Source: Clavibacter sp. B3I6 (GTDB lineage: Bacteria; Actinomycetota; Actinomycetes; Actinomycetales; Microbacteriaceae). Taken from it: a stretch of DNA of 64,000 bases. Under the pieces are notes generated by a model. It worked only from the letters and a program-made list of their open reading frames with translations, searched no databases and was not told the DNA's origin. Where the stretch lies: the NCBI RefSeq assembly GCF_030816895.1, contig NZ_JAUSYL010000001.1:992001-1056000 (forward strand), in the 5' to 3' direction. Every line of letters begins with the position of its first letter. Position 1 is the first letter of the stretch. Below, piece after piece: positions 45,650-55,444 of the stretch. A program made the position numbers and the translations under genes.

Positions 45650-46729
45650 TCACGCGTCGCCCCCGAGCGCGTCGAGCCGCGCCTCCTCGTCGGCCTGGAT
45701 GCAGGACTCCACGACCGGGTCGAGGGCTCCGTCCATCACGGCGTCGAGGTTGTACGCCTTGTATCCCGTGCGGTGGTCCGCGATGCGGTTCTCCGGGAAG
45801 TTGTACGTGCGGATGCGCTCGGACCGGTCCATGGTGCGGATCTGGCTCCGGCGCACGGCCGAGGCCTCCGCGTCGATCTCCTCCTGCTGCTTCGCGAGGA
45901 CGCGCGCCCGGAGGACGCGCATGCCGGCCTCGCGGTTCTGCAGCTGGCTCTTCTCGTTCTGCATGGCGACCACGATGCCCGTGGGCAGGTGGGTGATGCG
46001 GACGGCGGAGTCGGTCGTGTTCACCGACTGGCCGCCGGGGCCGGACGAGCGGTACACATCGATCTTGAGGTCGTTGGGGTCGATCGCGACCTCCTCGACC
46101 TCCTCGACCTCGGGGATCACGAGCACGCCCGCGGCCGAGGTGTGGATGCGGCCCTGCGACTCGGTCGCCGGCACGCGCTGCACGCGGTGCACGCCGCCCT
46201 CGTACTTGAGGTGCGCCCACACGCCGAGCGCCGGGTCGTCGGACGTTCCCTTGATGGCGACCTGGACGTCCTTGTAGCCGCCGAGATCGCTCTGCGTCTG
46301 GCTGAGGATCTCGGTCTTCCAGCGACGCGACTCCGCGTAGTGCAGGTACATCCGGAGGAGGTCGGCGGCGAACAGCGCGGACTCCGCGCCGCCCTCCCCC
46401 ATCTTGATCTCCATGATGACGTCGCGCGCGTCGTCGGGGTCACGCGGGATCAGGAGCCGCCGGAGCTTCTCCTGGGCCTGGTCGACCTCCTGCTCGAGGC
46501 CCGGGATCTCGTCGGCGAACGCCGCGTCCTCCTGGGCGAGCTCCCGCGCCGCGGCGAGGTCGTCGGTCAGCTGCGTCCACTCGGCGTGGGCCGCGACGAT
46601 CCGGCTGAGCTCCGCGTAGCGGCGGTTGACCTTGCGCGAGCGCGACGCGTCGGCGTGCAGCTCGGGGTCGCCCAGCTGCTGCTGGAGCTCCTCGTGCTCC
46701 TCCAGCAGCTGGACGACGGACTGGAACAC
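45650..46729 (-). CDS. prfA: Peptide chain release factor 1
   Basis: Recognises UAA and UAG. 359 residues from a GTG. The stop-codon reading motif PATESQGR (RF1 type) and the peptidyl-transferase motif SSGPGGQSVNTTDSAVR are present. It directly follows rho (three bases between); the rpmE gene that separates them in mycobacteria is not here. Confidence 0.95.
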   Translation of the reverse strand: MFQSVVQLLEEHEELQQQLGDPELHADASRSRKVNRRYAELSRIVAAHAEWTQLTDDLAAARELAQEDAAFADEIPGLEQEVDQAQEKLRRLLIPRDPDDARDVIMEIKMGEGGAESALFAADLLRMYLHYAESRRWKTEILSQTQSDLGGYKDVQVAIKGTSDDPALGVWAHLKYEGGVHRVQRVPATESQGRIHTSAAGVLVIPEVEEVEEVAIDPNDLKIDVYRSSGPGGQSVNTTDSAVRITHLPTGIVVAMQNEKSQLQNREAGMRVLRARVLAKQQEEIDAEASAVRRSQIRTMDRSERIRTYNFPENRIADHRTGYKAYNLDAVMDGALDPVVESCIQADEEARLDALGGDA

Positions 46730-46732
46730 GCG

Positions 46733-49288
46733 TCAGCCCTTCTCGTGCGCGCCGTGCCCGTGGCTCTGGTGGGACTGGCCGTTCGCGGTGTTGGGCATGG
46801 ACGCCTGGACCTTCATGAGGAACTCGACGTTGGACGTCGTCTCCTTCAGGCGGCTGAGGACGATCTCGAGGGCCTGCTGCTGCTCGAGCCCGGCGAGGGC
46901 GCGGCGCAGCTTCCAGGTGACCTTGACCTCGTCGGCGCCCATGAGCATCTCCTCGCGGCGCGTGCCGGAGGCGTTGACGTCGACGGCCGGGAAGATCCGC
47001 TTGTCGGCGAGGGCGCGGGAGAGGCGGAGCTCCATGTTGCCGGTGCCCTTGAACTCCTCGAAGATCACCTCGTCCATCTTGGAGCCGGTCTCCACGAGCG
47101 CCGTGGCGAGGATCGTGAGCGATCCCCCGTGCTCGATGTTGCGCGCGGCGCCGAAGAAGCGCTTCGGCGGGTAGAGCGCCGACGAGTCGACGCCGCCCGA
47201 GAGGATCCGGCCGGACGCCGGGGCCGCGAGGTTGTACGCGCGACCGAGGCGGGTGATGGAGTCGAGCAGCACGACCACGTCGTGGCCGAGCTCCACGAGG
47301 CGCTTGGCGCGCTCGATGGCGAGCTCGGCGACCGTGGTGTGGTCCTCGGCGGGACGGTCGAAGGTGGAGGCGATGACCTCGCCCTTCACCGTGCGCTGCA
47401 TGTCGGTGACCTCCTCGGGACGCTCGTCGACCAGCACGACCATGAGGTGGACCTCGGGGTTGTTGGTGGCGATGGCGTTCGCGATGGCCTGGAGCACGAG
47501 CGTCTTGCCGGCCTTGGGCGGCGAGACGATGAGTCCGCGCTGGCCCTTGCCGATCGGCGACACGAGGTCGATGATCCGCGTGGTCAGCTTGTTGGGCTCG
47601 GTCTCGAGGCTCAGGCGGTCCTGCGGGTAGAGCGGCGTGAGCTTGCCGAACTCGACGCGGTTCGCGGCCTCCTCGGGCGGCAGGCCGTTGACCGAGTCGA
47701 TCTTCACGATCGCGTTGTACTTCTGGCGGCTCTGGCTGTCGTCGCCACGCGGCTGGCGGATGGCGCCGACGATCGCGTCGCCCTTGCGCAGCGAGTGCTT
47801 CTTGACCTGGCCGAGCGAGACGTAGACGTCGTTCGTGCCGGGCAGGTAGCCGCTCGTGCGGACGAAGGCGTAGTTGTCGAGGACGTCCAGGATGCCCGCG
47901 ACGGGCAGGAGGACGTCGTCCTCGGTCACCTCGGGCTCGAACTCGTCGCCGCCCTGGCTGCGGCCGCGCTTGCGGTCGCGGTACCGGCTGCGGCCGCCGC
48001 GGTCCTCGTCGCGTCCGAGGTCGGCGCGGGCCTGGTCGGCGCGCACGTCCTGCGTGCGGTCGCCCTGGCCGCGGCCGTTCTGGCGTCCGCGGCCGGTGCG
48101 GGCCTCCTCCTGCGCCTCGTCGTCGGCGTCGGGCTCGCGCGGGGCCTGCTCGCGCGGGGCCTGCTCGCGGGGCGCCTGGTCGCGGCCGCCCTGCTGCTCG
48201 TCCTGGTCGCGTCCGCGGTCGCGGTTCCGGCGGTTGCGGCTGCGGTTGCGGCCGCCCTCGCGACCCTCGCGGCCGTCGCGGCCGCCCTGGTCGTCGGAGT
48301 CGCGGTCGCGGTCGTCGCCGGCGGCCTGCGCGTCGGAGGCGGCGGGCGCCTCCTCGGCGGCGGCCTCGACCGGCGCGTCCTGCGCGGGGGCCTCCTGGGC
48401 GTCGCGTCCGCCGCGGCGGCGGCCGCGTCCGGAGCGCTGCGCGGGGGCCTGCTCGTCGGTCGACGCCTCGGCGGCGGGCGCCTCGGCCTCGGCCGGGACG
48501 AGCTGGTCGGCCGTCTGGCCGCTGTTGACGTGCTGGGCGGCCTGGCGCGGGGCCTCGATCGCGGGGTCCACGACGCCGGCGCTGCTGGCGCGGCGCGATC
48601 CGCGGCGGCCGGCGGGGGCCTCGGTGCGGGGCGCGTCGGCGCGGGGCGCCGAGGTGTCGGCGGCGACACGGTCGCCGGTGGCCTGCGCGATGCGGGCCTC
48701 GAGGCCGGTGCTCGCGGGCTCGGCGACGGCGGGCGCCTCGACGGGCTCGGCGATGCGCTCCGGCACGATGCGGGCGGTGCTGGCGCGGCGGGATCCGCGG
48801 CCGGAGCGCGCGGGCTGCTCGGCGGCGGGCGCCTGCTCGGCTGCCGGGGCCTCGGCGACGGGCGCCTCGGCGGAGGCGGTCGTGTCGGCGGAGGCGGTCG
48901 CGTCGGCGACGGGCGCCTCGTCCGCGACCGGGGCCTCGTCCGCGACCGGGGCCTCGTCCGCGACCGGGGCCTCGTCCGCGACCGGGGCGGCGTCGACGAC
49001 GACGGGCTCCGAGGCGGGCGCGTCCTCGACGACGGGGGCGGTCGCGGCGTCCACGGCCTCGGGGGTCGCGTCGCCGGCGTCGGCGAGCACGTCGGAGGCG
49101 GGGATCGCCTCGTCGGCGGGGACGACGAGTCCCCGGGCGGCCCGGATCTCGGAGATCGCCGTGACGAGCTCGCCCTTCCGGAGCTTGGAGCCGCCCGGGA
49201 TCCCGAGCTCGGAGGCGATGGCCTGGAGCTGGGAGACGCGGAGCGTGCTCAGGTCCGCGTCAGTGGCGCGGGTGTCGACATCTGTCAT
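46733..49288 (-). CDS. rho: Transcription termination factor Rho with long disordered insert
   Basis: Hexameric RNA helicase ending transcription. 851 residues from ATG 49288, preceded by GGAAAGGA. Rho_N domain at residues 10-50 (LRVSQLQAIASELGIPGGSK), then about 390 residues of Ala/Glu/Pro and later Arg/Gly/Asp-rich low complexity typical of actinobacterial Rho, the cold-shock RNA-binding domain near 455-520 (GILDVLDNYAFVRTSGYLPG), and the RecA-type motor with SPPKAGKTLVLQ near 590. Extra in-frame sequence upstream to 49405 has no support. The insert can bind RNA and phase-separate in relatives. Confidence 0.95.
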   Translation of the reverse strand: MTDVDTRATDADLSTLRVSQLQAIASELGIPGGSKLRKGELVTAISEIRAARGLVVPADEAIPASDVLADAGDATPEAVDAATAPVVEDAPASEPVVVDAAPVADEAPVADEAPVADEAPVADEAPVADATASADTTASAEAPVAEAPAAEQAPAAEQPARSGRGSRRASTARIVPERIAEPVEAPAVAEPASTGLEARIAQATGDRVAADTSAPRADAPRTEAPAGRRGSRRASSAGVVDPAIEAPRQAAQHVNSGQTADQLVPAEAEAPAAEASTDEQAPAQRSGRGRRRGGRDAQEAPAQDAPVEAAAEEAPAASDAQAAGDDRDRDSDDQGGRDGREGREGGRNRSRNRRNRDRGRDQDEQQGGRDQAPREQAPREQAPREPDADDEAQEEARTGRGRQNGRGQGDRTQDVRADQARADLGRDEDRGGRSRYRDRKRGRSQGGDEFEPEVTEDDVLLPVAGILDVLDNYAFVRTSGYLPGTNDVYVSLGQVKKHSLRKGDAIVGAIRQPRGDDSQSRQKYNAIVKIDSVNGLPPEEAANRVEFGKLTPLYPQDRLSLETEPNKLTTRIIDLVSPIGKGQRGLIVSPPKAGKTLVLQAIANAIATNNPEVHLMVVLVDERPEEVTDMQRTVKGEVIASTFDRPAEDHTTVAELAIERAKRLVELGHDVVVLLDSITRLGRAYNLAAPASGRILSGGVDSSALYPPKRFFGAARNIEHGGSLTILATALVETGSKMDEVIFEEFKGTGNMELRLSRALADKRIFPAVDVNASGTRREEMLMGADEVKVTWKLRRALAGLEQQQALEIVLSRLKETTSNVEFLMKVQASMPNTANGQSHQSHGHGAHEKG
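48915..48986 (-). repeat. Four perfect 18-bp in-frame repeats in rho
   Basis: The 18-base unit GCCTCGTCCGCGACCGGG (plus strand) occurs four times in a row without change, encoding repeated Pro-Val-Ala-Asp-Glu-Ala in the disordered insert of Rho. Perfect identity suggests recent expansion and possible length variation among strains. Confidence 0.9.
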
Positions 49289-49581
49289 GTGCGTGGGTCC
49301 TTTCCCCGGTCCGCCGGGACGAAGCCCGTGCGGGGGAGAGCCGATCGCGTGCGTCTCTGCCGAGCGGCGGGCGGTCTGATTCCGTCCGGAGCTGCTGTCG
49401 GGCACGAAGGCACGGGATCTTGCAGAGACGACAGCGGATGAGTGGTGAGAACGACCACCGGGACCGGATCTCCGACGCGCATGCGTGGATCCGTTGATCT
49501 CGAGGTCGTGAGGAGCCTAGCACCCGGCGCCCGATCCGCGGAGGAGCGGCGCGCCGGATGCGGACCGATGACGGTCGCGAC
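49289..49581 (-). other. rho leader and thrB-rho intergenic region
   Basis: About 290 bases without a credible gene. It separates the lysA-hom-thrC-thrB operon from rho on the same strand, and presumably contains the rho promoter and a long leader, where Rho autoregulates its own gene in many bacteria. I see no clear hairpin terminator after thrB and no recognisable riboswitch. Confidence 0.4.
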
Positions 49582-50547
49582 TCAGGTGGAGGAGGCGGAT
49601 CCCTCGTCGACGACCTGCACCTGGCAGCCCTTGACGTCGACGGCGAGCATGAGCGCCTGCCACGGGGTCGCGCTGTGCGCGGCCACGAGCTCGGCAGCCG
49701 TCAGCCGCTGGCCCGGGTCGCTGCCGAGGACGAGGAGCGACGGGCCGGCGCCGGACACGACGGCCGCGAAGCCGCGCTCGCGCAGCAGGTGGATGAGGGA
49801 GTTCGTCTCCGGCATCGCGGCGGCGCGGTAGTCCTGGTGCAGGCGGTCCTCCGTCGCCGCGAGCAGCAGCTCGGGGCTCTGGATCAGCGCCGCGATGAGG
49901 AGCGCCGAGCGCGACACGTTGAAGATCGCGTCCTCGTGCGGGACGGACTCCGGCTGCAGGCTCCGCGCGAGCGCGGTGGACATGGTCGCGACGGGCACGA
50001 GCACGAGCGGCGAGACGCCGCGGTGCACCGCGAGCTTCTTGTGCTGGGGACCCGTGCCGTCGACCCACGCGATGGTGAGGCCGCCGAAGAGGGCGGGCGC
50101 CACGTTGTCCGGGTGGCCCTCCATCTCGGTGGCGAGGCGGAGGAGCGCGTCGGCGTCGATCTCGACCGTGCCGGCGAGGAGGCCCTGGGCCGCCTTGATG
50201 CCGGACACGATGGCCGCGCCCGACGAGCCGAGGCCGCGGCCGTGCGGGATCCGGTTCTCCGCGACGAGGTCGAGGCCGGGCATCGGCTGGTCGAACGCGG
50301 CGAAGGAGTGGGCGATGGCCGTGACCACGAGGTTGGTCGCGTCGGTCGGGACCTCGCCCGCGCCGACGCCGCGGACGTCGACCGTGGCGCCGGGCTCGTC
50401 GCGGACCGTGACCGTGAGGTCGTCGTACAGCGCCAGGGCGAGGCCGAGCGTGTCGAAGCCGGGGCCGAGGTTGGCGCTCGTCGCGGGCACGCGCACCTGG
50501 ACGCGCCGCCCGACGGGCAGCGCCGAGTGCATCGGGCCGTCGGTCAC
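49582..50547 (-). CDS. thrB: Homoserine kinase
   Basis: GHMP kinase that phosphorylates L-homoserine. 321 residues from GTG 50547, overlapping the thrC stop (GTGA). Motifs: VPATSANLGPGFDTLGLALA, the phosphate loop IPHGRGLGSSGAAIVSG, and FAAVVSGAGPSLLVL. Works with the two genes upstream to convert aspartate semialdehyde to threonine. Confidence 0.95.
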   Translation of the reverse strand: MTDGPMHSALPVGRRVQVRVPATSANLGPGFDTLGLALALYDDLTVTVRDEPGATVDVRGVGAGEVPTDATNLVVTAIAHSFAAFDQPMPGLDLVAENRIPHGRGLGSSGAAIVSGIKAAQGLLAGTVEIDADALLRLATEMEGHPDNVAPALFGGLTIAWVDGTGPQHKKLAVHRGVSPLVLVPVATMSTALARSLQPESVPHEDAIFNVSRSALLIAALIQSPELLLAATEDRLHQDYRAAAMPETNSLIHLLRERGFAAVVSGAGPSLLVLGSDPGQRLTAAELVAAHSATPWQALMLAVDVKGCQVQVVDEGSASST

Positions 50548-51620
50548 GACGCGACCAGGTCGAGCACGCCCGCGATCTCGGCGATGTCGACGCCCACGCT
50601 CGTGGGGGCGACGTCGGAGCCGTCCGCGGTGCGGAGGGCCCACTGCGGGTCCTTCAGGCCGTGGCCCGTGACCGTGAGGACGACGCGCGCGCCCTTCGGG
50701 ATCTGCCCGGCCTCCGCGCGCTCGAGGAGACCGGCGACGCTGATGGCCGACGCGGGCTCGACGAAGATGCCGACCTCGGCCGAGAGGATGCGGTGCGCCT
50801 CGAGGATCTTGGCGTCCGAGATGGCGCCGAAGTAGCCGTCGGTGAGCAGCTGCGCCTCGAGGGCCAGCTTCCACGACGCGGGGTTGCCGATGCGGATCGC
50901 GCTGGCGATGGTGTCGGGGTCCTTGACGATCGCGCCGTCGACGATGGGCGCGCTGCCGGCGGCCTGGAAGCCGAACATGCGGGGCAGCCTCGTGGCGTTG
51001 CCGGCCTCGAGGTCCTCGCGGTAGCCGCGCGTGTAGGCGGTGTAGTTGCCGGCGTTGCCGACGGGGATGAAGTGGAAGTCCGGGGCGTCGCCGAGCACCT
51101 CGACGACCTCGAACGCGCCCGTCTTCTGGCCCTCGATGCGGTCGTTGTTGACCGAGTTGACGAGGTGCACCGGGTAGTTCGCGCTGAGCTCCCGCGCGAT
51201 GTCGAGGCAGTCGTCGAAGTTGCCGCGCACCTGGAGGAGCTGCGCGTCGTGCGCGACGGCCTGGCTGAGCTTGCCCATCGCGATCTTGCCCTCGGGCACG
51301 AGCACGGCGGCCGTGATGCCCGCGTGCGCCGCGTAGGCGGCGGCCGACGCGGACGTGTTGCCGGTGCTCGCGCAGATGACCGCCTTGGCGCCGTGCTCGA
51401 CGGCCTTCGAGATCGCCATGGTCATGCCGCGGTCCTTGAAGGACCCGGTGGGGTTCATGCCCTCGTACTTGACCCAGACGTCGGCGCCCGTGCGGGCGGA
51501 CAGCGCGGGCGCGGGGATGAGGGGCGTGCCGCCCTCGCCGAGCGTGATGATCGGGGTGGCGTCCGTGACGTCGAGGCGGTCGGCGTATTCGCGGAGCAGT
51601 CCGCGCCATTGGTGGGCCAT
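50544..51620 (-). CDS. thrC: Threonine synthase
   Basis: PLP enzyme converting O-phosphohomoserine to threonine, 358 residues. PLP lysine in NPTGSFKDRGMTMAI, phosphate loop GNAGNYTAYTRG region, and CASTGNTSASAAAYAA. Its ATG shares a base with the hom stop (TGATG). Confidence 0.95.
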   Translation of the reverse strand: MAHQWRGLLREYADRLDVTDATPIITLGEGGTPLIPAPALSARTGADVWVKYEGMNPTGSFKDRGMTMAISKAVEHGAKAVICASTGNTSASAAAYAAHAGITAAVLVPEGKIAMGKLSQAVAHDAQLLQVRGNFDDCLDIARELSANYPVHLVNSVNNDRIEGQKTGAFEVVEVLGDAPDFHFIPVGNAGNYTAYTRGYREDLEAGNATRLPRMFGFQAAGSAPIVDGAIVKDPDTIASAIRIGNPASWKLALEAQLLTDGYFGAISDAKILEAHRILSAEVGIFVEPASAISVAGLLERAEAGQIPKGARVVLTVTGHGLKDPQWALRTADGSDVAPTSVGVDIAEIAGVLDLVAS

Positions 51621-52951
51621 CAGGCTCCTTCTACTCGGAGGACGCTCGCGACTGCCGTCACCGCGTCGAGGTTCGACACCGCGTCGACGGTGGCCCGGAG
51701 GGCCGCGTCGGTGGCGCGGTGCGTGCCGATCACCAGGCTAGCGGTGGGCCGGTCGCCCGCCCCTCCCGCCACGGGCGCCTGGTGCGTGGTCTGCTCGAGC
51801 GTCTCCACGGAGACGCCGTGCTCGCTGAACAGGTGGGCGATGCGGGCGAGGACGCCCGGCTCGTCGGCCACCTGGAGCGTGATCTGGTACTGGGTCGTGA
51901 TCGCGCCGACCGGCAGCGTCTCGAGGTCGGCGTGGGTCGACTCGGCGACGCCCGGCCCGCCGACGACGTGGCGGCGCGCGGCCGAGACGACGTCGCCGAG
52001 GACGGCGGACGCGGTCTGCACTCCCCCGGCGCCCGCGCCGTAGAACATGAGGTCGCCGGCGGCCTCGGCCTCGACGAACACCGCGTTGTTCGCGCCGTGG
52101 ACGGCGGCGAGCGGGTGGTCCCGCGGCACGAGCGCGGGGTACACGCGCGCGGAGACGCCGTCGCGGCCGGTCGCGGGATCCGTGAGGCGCTCGCAGATCG
52201 CGAGGAGCTTGATCACGTAGCCGGCCTTGCGGGCCGACTCGAACTGGGCGGACGAGAGGCCCGTGATGCCCTCGCGGTGCACGGCCTCGACGGGGACGCG
52301 CGTGTGGAAGGCGAGGCTCGCGAGGATCGCGGCCTTCTGGGCGGCGTCGTAGCCCTCGATGTCGGCCGTCGGGTCCGCCTCCGCGTAGCCGAGCTCGGTG
52401 GCGGTCGCGAGGGCCTCGTCGAAGCCGAGCCCGTGCGCGTCCATCTGGTCGAGGATGTAGTTCGTCGTGCCGTTGACGATGCCGAGGATCCGCTGGACCC
52501 GGTCGCCCGCGAGGCTGTCGCGCAGCGGCCGGATGATGGGGATCGCGCCCGCGACGGCGGCCTCGTAGTAGAGCTGCGCGCCGACCTGCTCGGCCGCCTC
52601 GAAGAGCTCCGGGCCGTGCGTCGCGAGCAGCGCCTTGTTGGCCGTGACGACGTCGGCGCCGGAGGAGATGGCCGCGAGGATGTGCGTGCGCGCGGGCTCG
52701 ATGCCGCCCATCAGCTCGATGACGATGTCGGCCCCGAGGATCAGGGACTCGGCGTCGGTGGTGAGGAGCTCGCGCGGCACCGACGGGTCGCGGGGCGCGT
52801 CGGCGTCCCGCACCGCGATGCCGACGAGCTCGAGCCGGGCGCCCACGCGCTGCGCCAGCTCGTCGCCGTGCTCCCGCATCAGGCGCGCCACCTGGGTGCC
52901 GACCGAGCCGCAGCCCAGCAGGGCCACGCGCAGGTTCCGGTACTCGATCAT
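51620..52951 (-). CDS. hom: Homoserine dehydrogenase
   Basis: NAD(P)H-dependent reduction of aspartate semialdehyde to homoserine. 443 residues from ATG 52951 (ATGA overlap with lysA). Rossmann motif VALLGCGSVGTQVARL, catalytic GIVNGTTNYILDQM with ELGYAEADPTADIEGYDAAQ, and a C-terminal ACT domain (QITLQVADEPGVLARIAHLF) for threonine feedback. The frame runs further upstream but only as a shadow of lysA. Confidence 0.95.
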   Translation of the reverse strand: MIEYRNLRVALLGCGSVGTQVARLMREHGDELAQRVGARLELVGIAVRDADAPRDPSVPRELLTTDAESLILGADIVIELMGGIEPARTHILAAISSGADVVTANKALLATHGPELFEAAEQVGAQLYYEAAVAGAIPIIRPLRDSLAGDRVQRILGIVNGTTNYILDQMDAHGLGFDEALATATELGYAEADPTADIEGYDAAQKAAILASLAFHTRVPVEAVHREGITGLSSAQFESARKAGYVIKLLAICERLTDPATGRDGVSARVYPALVPRDHPLAAVHGANNAVFVEAEAAGDLMFYGAGAGGVQTASAVLGDVVSAARRHVVGGPGVAESTHADLETLPVGAITTQYQITLQVADEPGVLARIAHLFSEHGVSVETLEQTTHQAPVAGGAGDRPTASLVIGTHRATDAALRATVDAVSNLDAVTAVASVLRVEGA

Positions 52952-54447
52952 CGTGCTCCGTCCACGTCGGGGGATGCGGCGACGGGCGTGCCCGCGTCGC
53001 GCGCCAGGAGGTCGTCCACGGTCTCGCCGCGCACGATGACCCGCGCCCGGCCGTCCCGCACGGCCACGACCGGGGGCCGGCCGATCCAGTTGTAGTTGCT
53101 CGCCAGGGACCAGCAGTACGCGCCGGTGGCGGGCACCGCGACGAGGTCGTCGGGTCGCACGTCGCCGGGCAGGTAGTCGGCGAGGACGACGAGGTCGCCG
53201 CTCTCGCAGTGCCCGCCGGCGACGCGGACGAGCGCGGGCTCCGCGTCGGAGGCGCGGCCGGCGAGGCGCACGCCGTAGTCGGCGCCGTAGAGGGCGGGCC
53301 GCGCGTTGTCGCTCATCCCGCCGTCGACGCTGACGTAGCGGCGGACCGCCGTCTCCGCCTCCTCGGCGATCCGCGGGTCCTCGACGTCGCCCGTCGCGGA
53401 CTCCGCCTCGGCGACCTCGCCGTCGACGCCGCCGACCGTGACGAGCACGTCCTTGACGGTGCCGACCGTGTAGAGGGTCGAGGTGGAGGGGCCGACGATG
53501 CTGCGGCCGGGCTCGACCGCGATGACGGGCACCGCGATCCCCCGCCGCGCGCACTCGTCGGCCACGATCCGCGTGAGCCGCCGGGCGATCTCCGCCACGG
53601 GCACCGGGCGGTCGACCGACGTGTACGCGATGCCGAAGCCGCCGCCGAGGTTCAGCTCCGCCACGGATCCCCCGCCGAGGAGCCGCTCGTGCAGGTCGAG
53701 CAGGCGGCGGGCGGACTCGACGAAGGCGTCGGTCTCGAAGATCTGGCTGCCGATGTGCGCATGCAGGCCCGTGAAGGAGAGGGAGGCGTGCGACCGGATG
53801 CGCGCGACGACGCCGGGCGCGTCCGCGATCGTGATGCCGAACTTCTGGTCCTCGCGCGCCGTGGCGAGGTACTCGTGCGTGTGGGCGTGCACGCCGCTGT
53901 TCACGCGCAGGCGCACCGCCTGCACGCGCCCGTGCGCCGCGGCCGCGGCGGCGACGCGCTCCACCTCGATCTCGCTGTCGATGACGATCTGCCCGATGCC
54001 GGCGCCCACGGCGCGGTCGATGTCGGCGACCGACTTGTTGTTGCCGTGGAAGCCGAGGCGGGCGGGATCCGCGCGGGCGGCGAGCGCGACGACCAGCTCG
54101 CCCCCGGAGCACACGTCGATGTGGAGGCCCTCCTCGACCATCCAGCGCGCCATCTCGATGCTGAGGAACGCCTTGCCCGCGTAGTAGACCCGCGCGGTCG
54201 TGCCGACGGCGGCGGCCTCGCGCTCGAACGCGGCGAGCGTCTCGGCGGCGCGGCCGCGGACGTCGTCCTCGTCCATCACGTAGACCGGGGTGCCGAAGCG
54301 CGCGGCCAGCTCGGTGGCGGGGACGCCGGCCACCCGGATCACGCCGTCCTCGTCCCGGGACGTGCCGCGCGACCAGACCGCGGGGTCCAGCGCGTTCGCG
54401 TCGTCGGGCGGGAGCAGCCAGGACGGGGCCAGCGGGTTCGCGGTCAC
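52948..54447 (-). CDS. lysA: Diaminopimelate decarboxylase
   Basis: PLP-dependent last step of lysine synthesis. 499 residues. PLP lysine in VYYAGKAFLSIEM, HIGSQIF, LNLGGGFGIAY, EPGRSIV and the active-site loop VAGGHCESGD. First gene of the lysA-hom-thrC-thrB operon, all joined by start-stop overlaps; both branches of the aspartate family are therefore coexpressed. Confidence 0.95.
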   Translation of the reverse strand: MTANPLAPSWLLPPDDANALDPAVWSRGTSRDEDGVIRVAGVPATELAARFGTPVYVMDEDDVRGRAAETLAAFEREAAAVGTTARVYYAGKAFLSIEMARWMVEEGLHIDVCSGGELVVALAARADPARLGFHGNNKSVADIDRAVGAGIGQIVIDSEIEVERVAAAAAAHGRVQAVRLRVNSGVHAHTHEYLATAREDQKFGITIADAPGVVARIRSHASLSFTGLHAHIGSQIFETDAFVESARRLLDLHERLLGGGSVAELNLGGGFGIAYTSVDRPVPVAEIARRLTRIVADECARRGIAVPVIAVEPGRSIVGPSTSTLYTVGTVKDVLVTVGGVDGEVAEAESATGDVEDPRIAEEAETAVRRYVSVDGGMSDNARPALYGADYGVRLAGRASDAEPALVRVAGGHCESGDLVVLADYLPGDVRPDDLVAVPATGAYCWSLASNYNWIGRPPVVAVRDGRARVIVRGETVDDLLARDAGTPVAASPDVDGAR

Positions 54448-54602
54448 GAGATCACCTGTTCGTACGCGGGGCGGACGTGCGGGATGGCGAGCGGACCCGG
54501 TGTGGTCCCTGAAGCCGGAGGGGGCGGTGACAGCATCCTACCGACGCCGTGCGGGGCCCCCGGTGCATGTGACGGCGCCCCGCGGGCGTCGGCGTCGGGC
54601 GG

Positions 54603-55433
54603 CTAGCCGCAGCTGCCGGTGACCCCGAGCGACTCGCGCGTGAGCCTCAGGTCGGACGTCTCCACCGTCATCGACGCGCGCGCGTCGGTCACCGTCACGT
54701 CCTGCACGACGACGCCGGCCGGGAGGTACTGCGCGATGCACACGGGGTACGTGACGTCGCGGATCCCCTGGATCGTCTGCGCGAGGTCGACCTGGAACGA
54801 GCCCGCCTGGAGCTCCACCTCCGCGGGCGTGATGACGACGGTCGAGCCGTCGCGCAGCACGGGCTCCGCCGCGACCGTGTAGCCGAACGTGATGCCGAGG
54901 ACGCGGGTCGACCCCGCGTAGCCGAGGGTGCCGTCGCCGAAGCGCAGGTCCGGCGGCGTCCCGGCCGTCCTCGCGAGCAGCGCGCTCGCGGGCGCCTCGT
55001 CCATCGACACGGTCGCGACCACGTTCCCGACCGTGCGCTCCTGGTCGGTGGGCACGTCGGTGGCGACGATGCGCGCCTGGAACGGCGTGCCGTCCGCCTG
55101 CAGGTTCGGGCCGTCGAGCACCACGCGGTCGAGCGTGCCGCGGATCAGCTGCGGGATCACCCACTCGCCCTCGATCGACACGTTCACGCGCCCGGTGACC
55201 TGGCCCGGGAGCTGGTCCGCGATCCGCGTCTCCGCCTGGTCCTCGGCGACGCCGCGCACGGTCTGGTCGACGATCCGGAGGCCGAACGCGAGGCCCACGC
55301 CGATGACCGCGAGGACGATCAGCCAGATGACGACGGTGCCGCCGCGGGGCCCGCGGCGGCGTCGGCGGGCCTCCCGCGGATCGCGCCGCTCGGGCGCCTC
55401 GAAGACCTCGGTGCCCAGGAAGCGCCCCGCCAT
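54603..55433 (-). CDS. DUF2993 (LmeA-like) membrane-anchored lipid-binding protein
   Basis: 276 residues from ATG 55433, with AGGGGAG upstream inside the end of argS. A basic cytosolic start (REARRRRRGPRGG) is followed by one membrane anchor (VVIWLIVLAVIGVGLAFGL) and an extracytoplasmic DUF2993 domain (AEDQAETRIADQLPGQVTGR, EGEWVIPQLIRGTLDRVVL). Mycobacterial LmeA of this family binds phospholipids and supports lipomannan elongation. Located between argS and lysA, where mycobacteria have none. Confidence 0.8.
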   Translation of the reverse strand: MAGRFLGTEVFEAPERRDPREARRRRRGPRGGTVVIWLIVLAVIGVGLAFGLRIVDQTVRGVAEDQAETRIADQLPGQVTGRVNVSIEGEWVIPQLIRGTLDRVVLDGPNLQADGTPFQARIVATDVPTDQERTVGNVVATVSMDEAPASALLARTAGTPPDLRFGDGTLGYAGSTRVLGITFGYTVAAEPVLRDGSTVVITPAEVELQAGSFQVDLAQTIQGIRDVTYPVCIAQYLPAGVVVQDVTVTDARASMTVETSDLRLTRESLGVTGSCG

Positions 55434-55444
55434 GATCCGCTCCC

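Noticed and set aside
48915..48986. Repeat array as CRISPR or satellite
   Set aside because: In-frame protein-coding repeat inside rho.
45773..49441. 1,222-residue open frame on the plus strand
   Set aside because: Antisense to prfA and rho; Ala/Gly/Arg/Leu-rich without any domain, a typical high-GC shadow.
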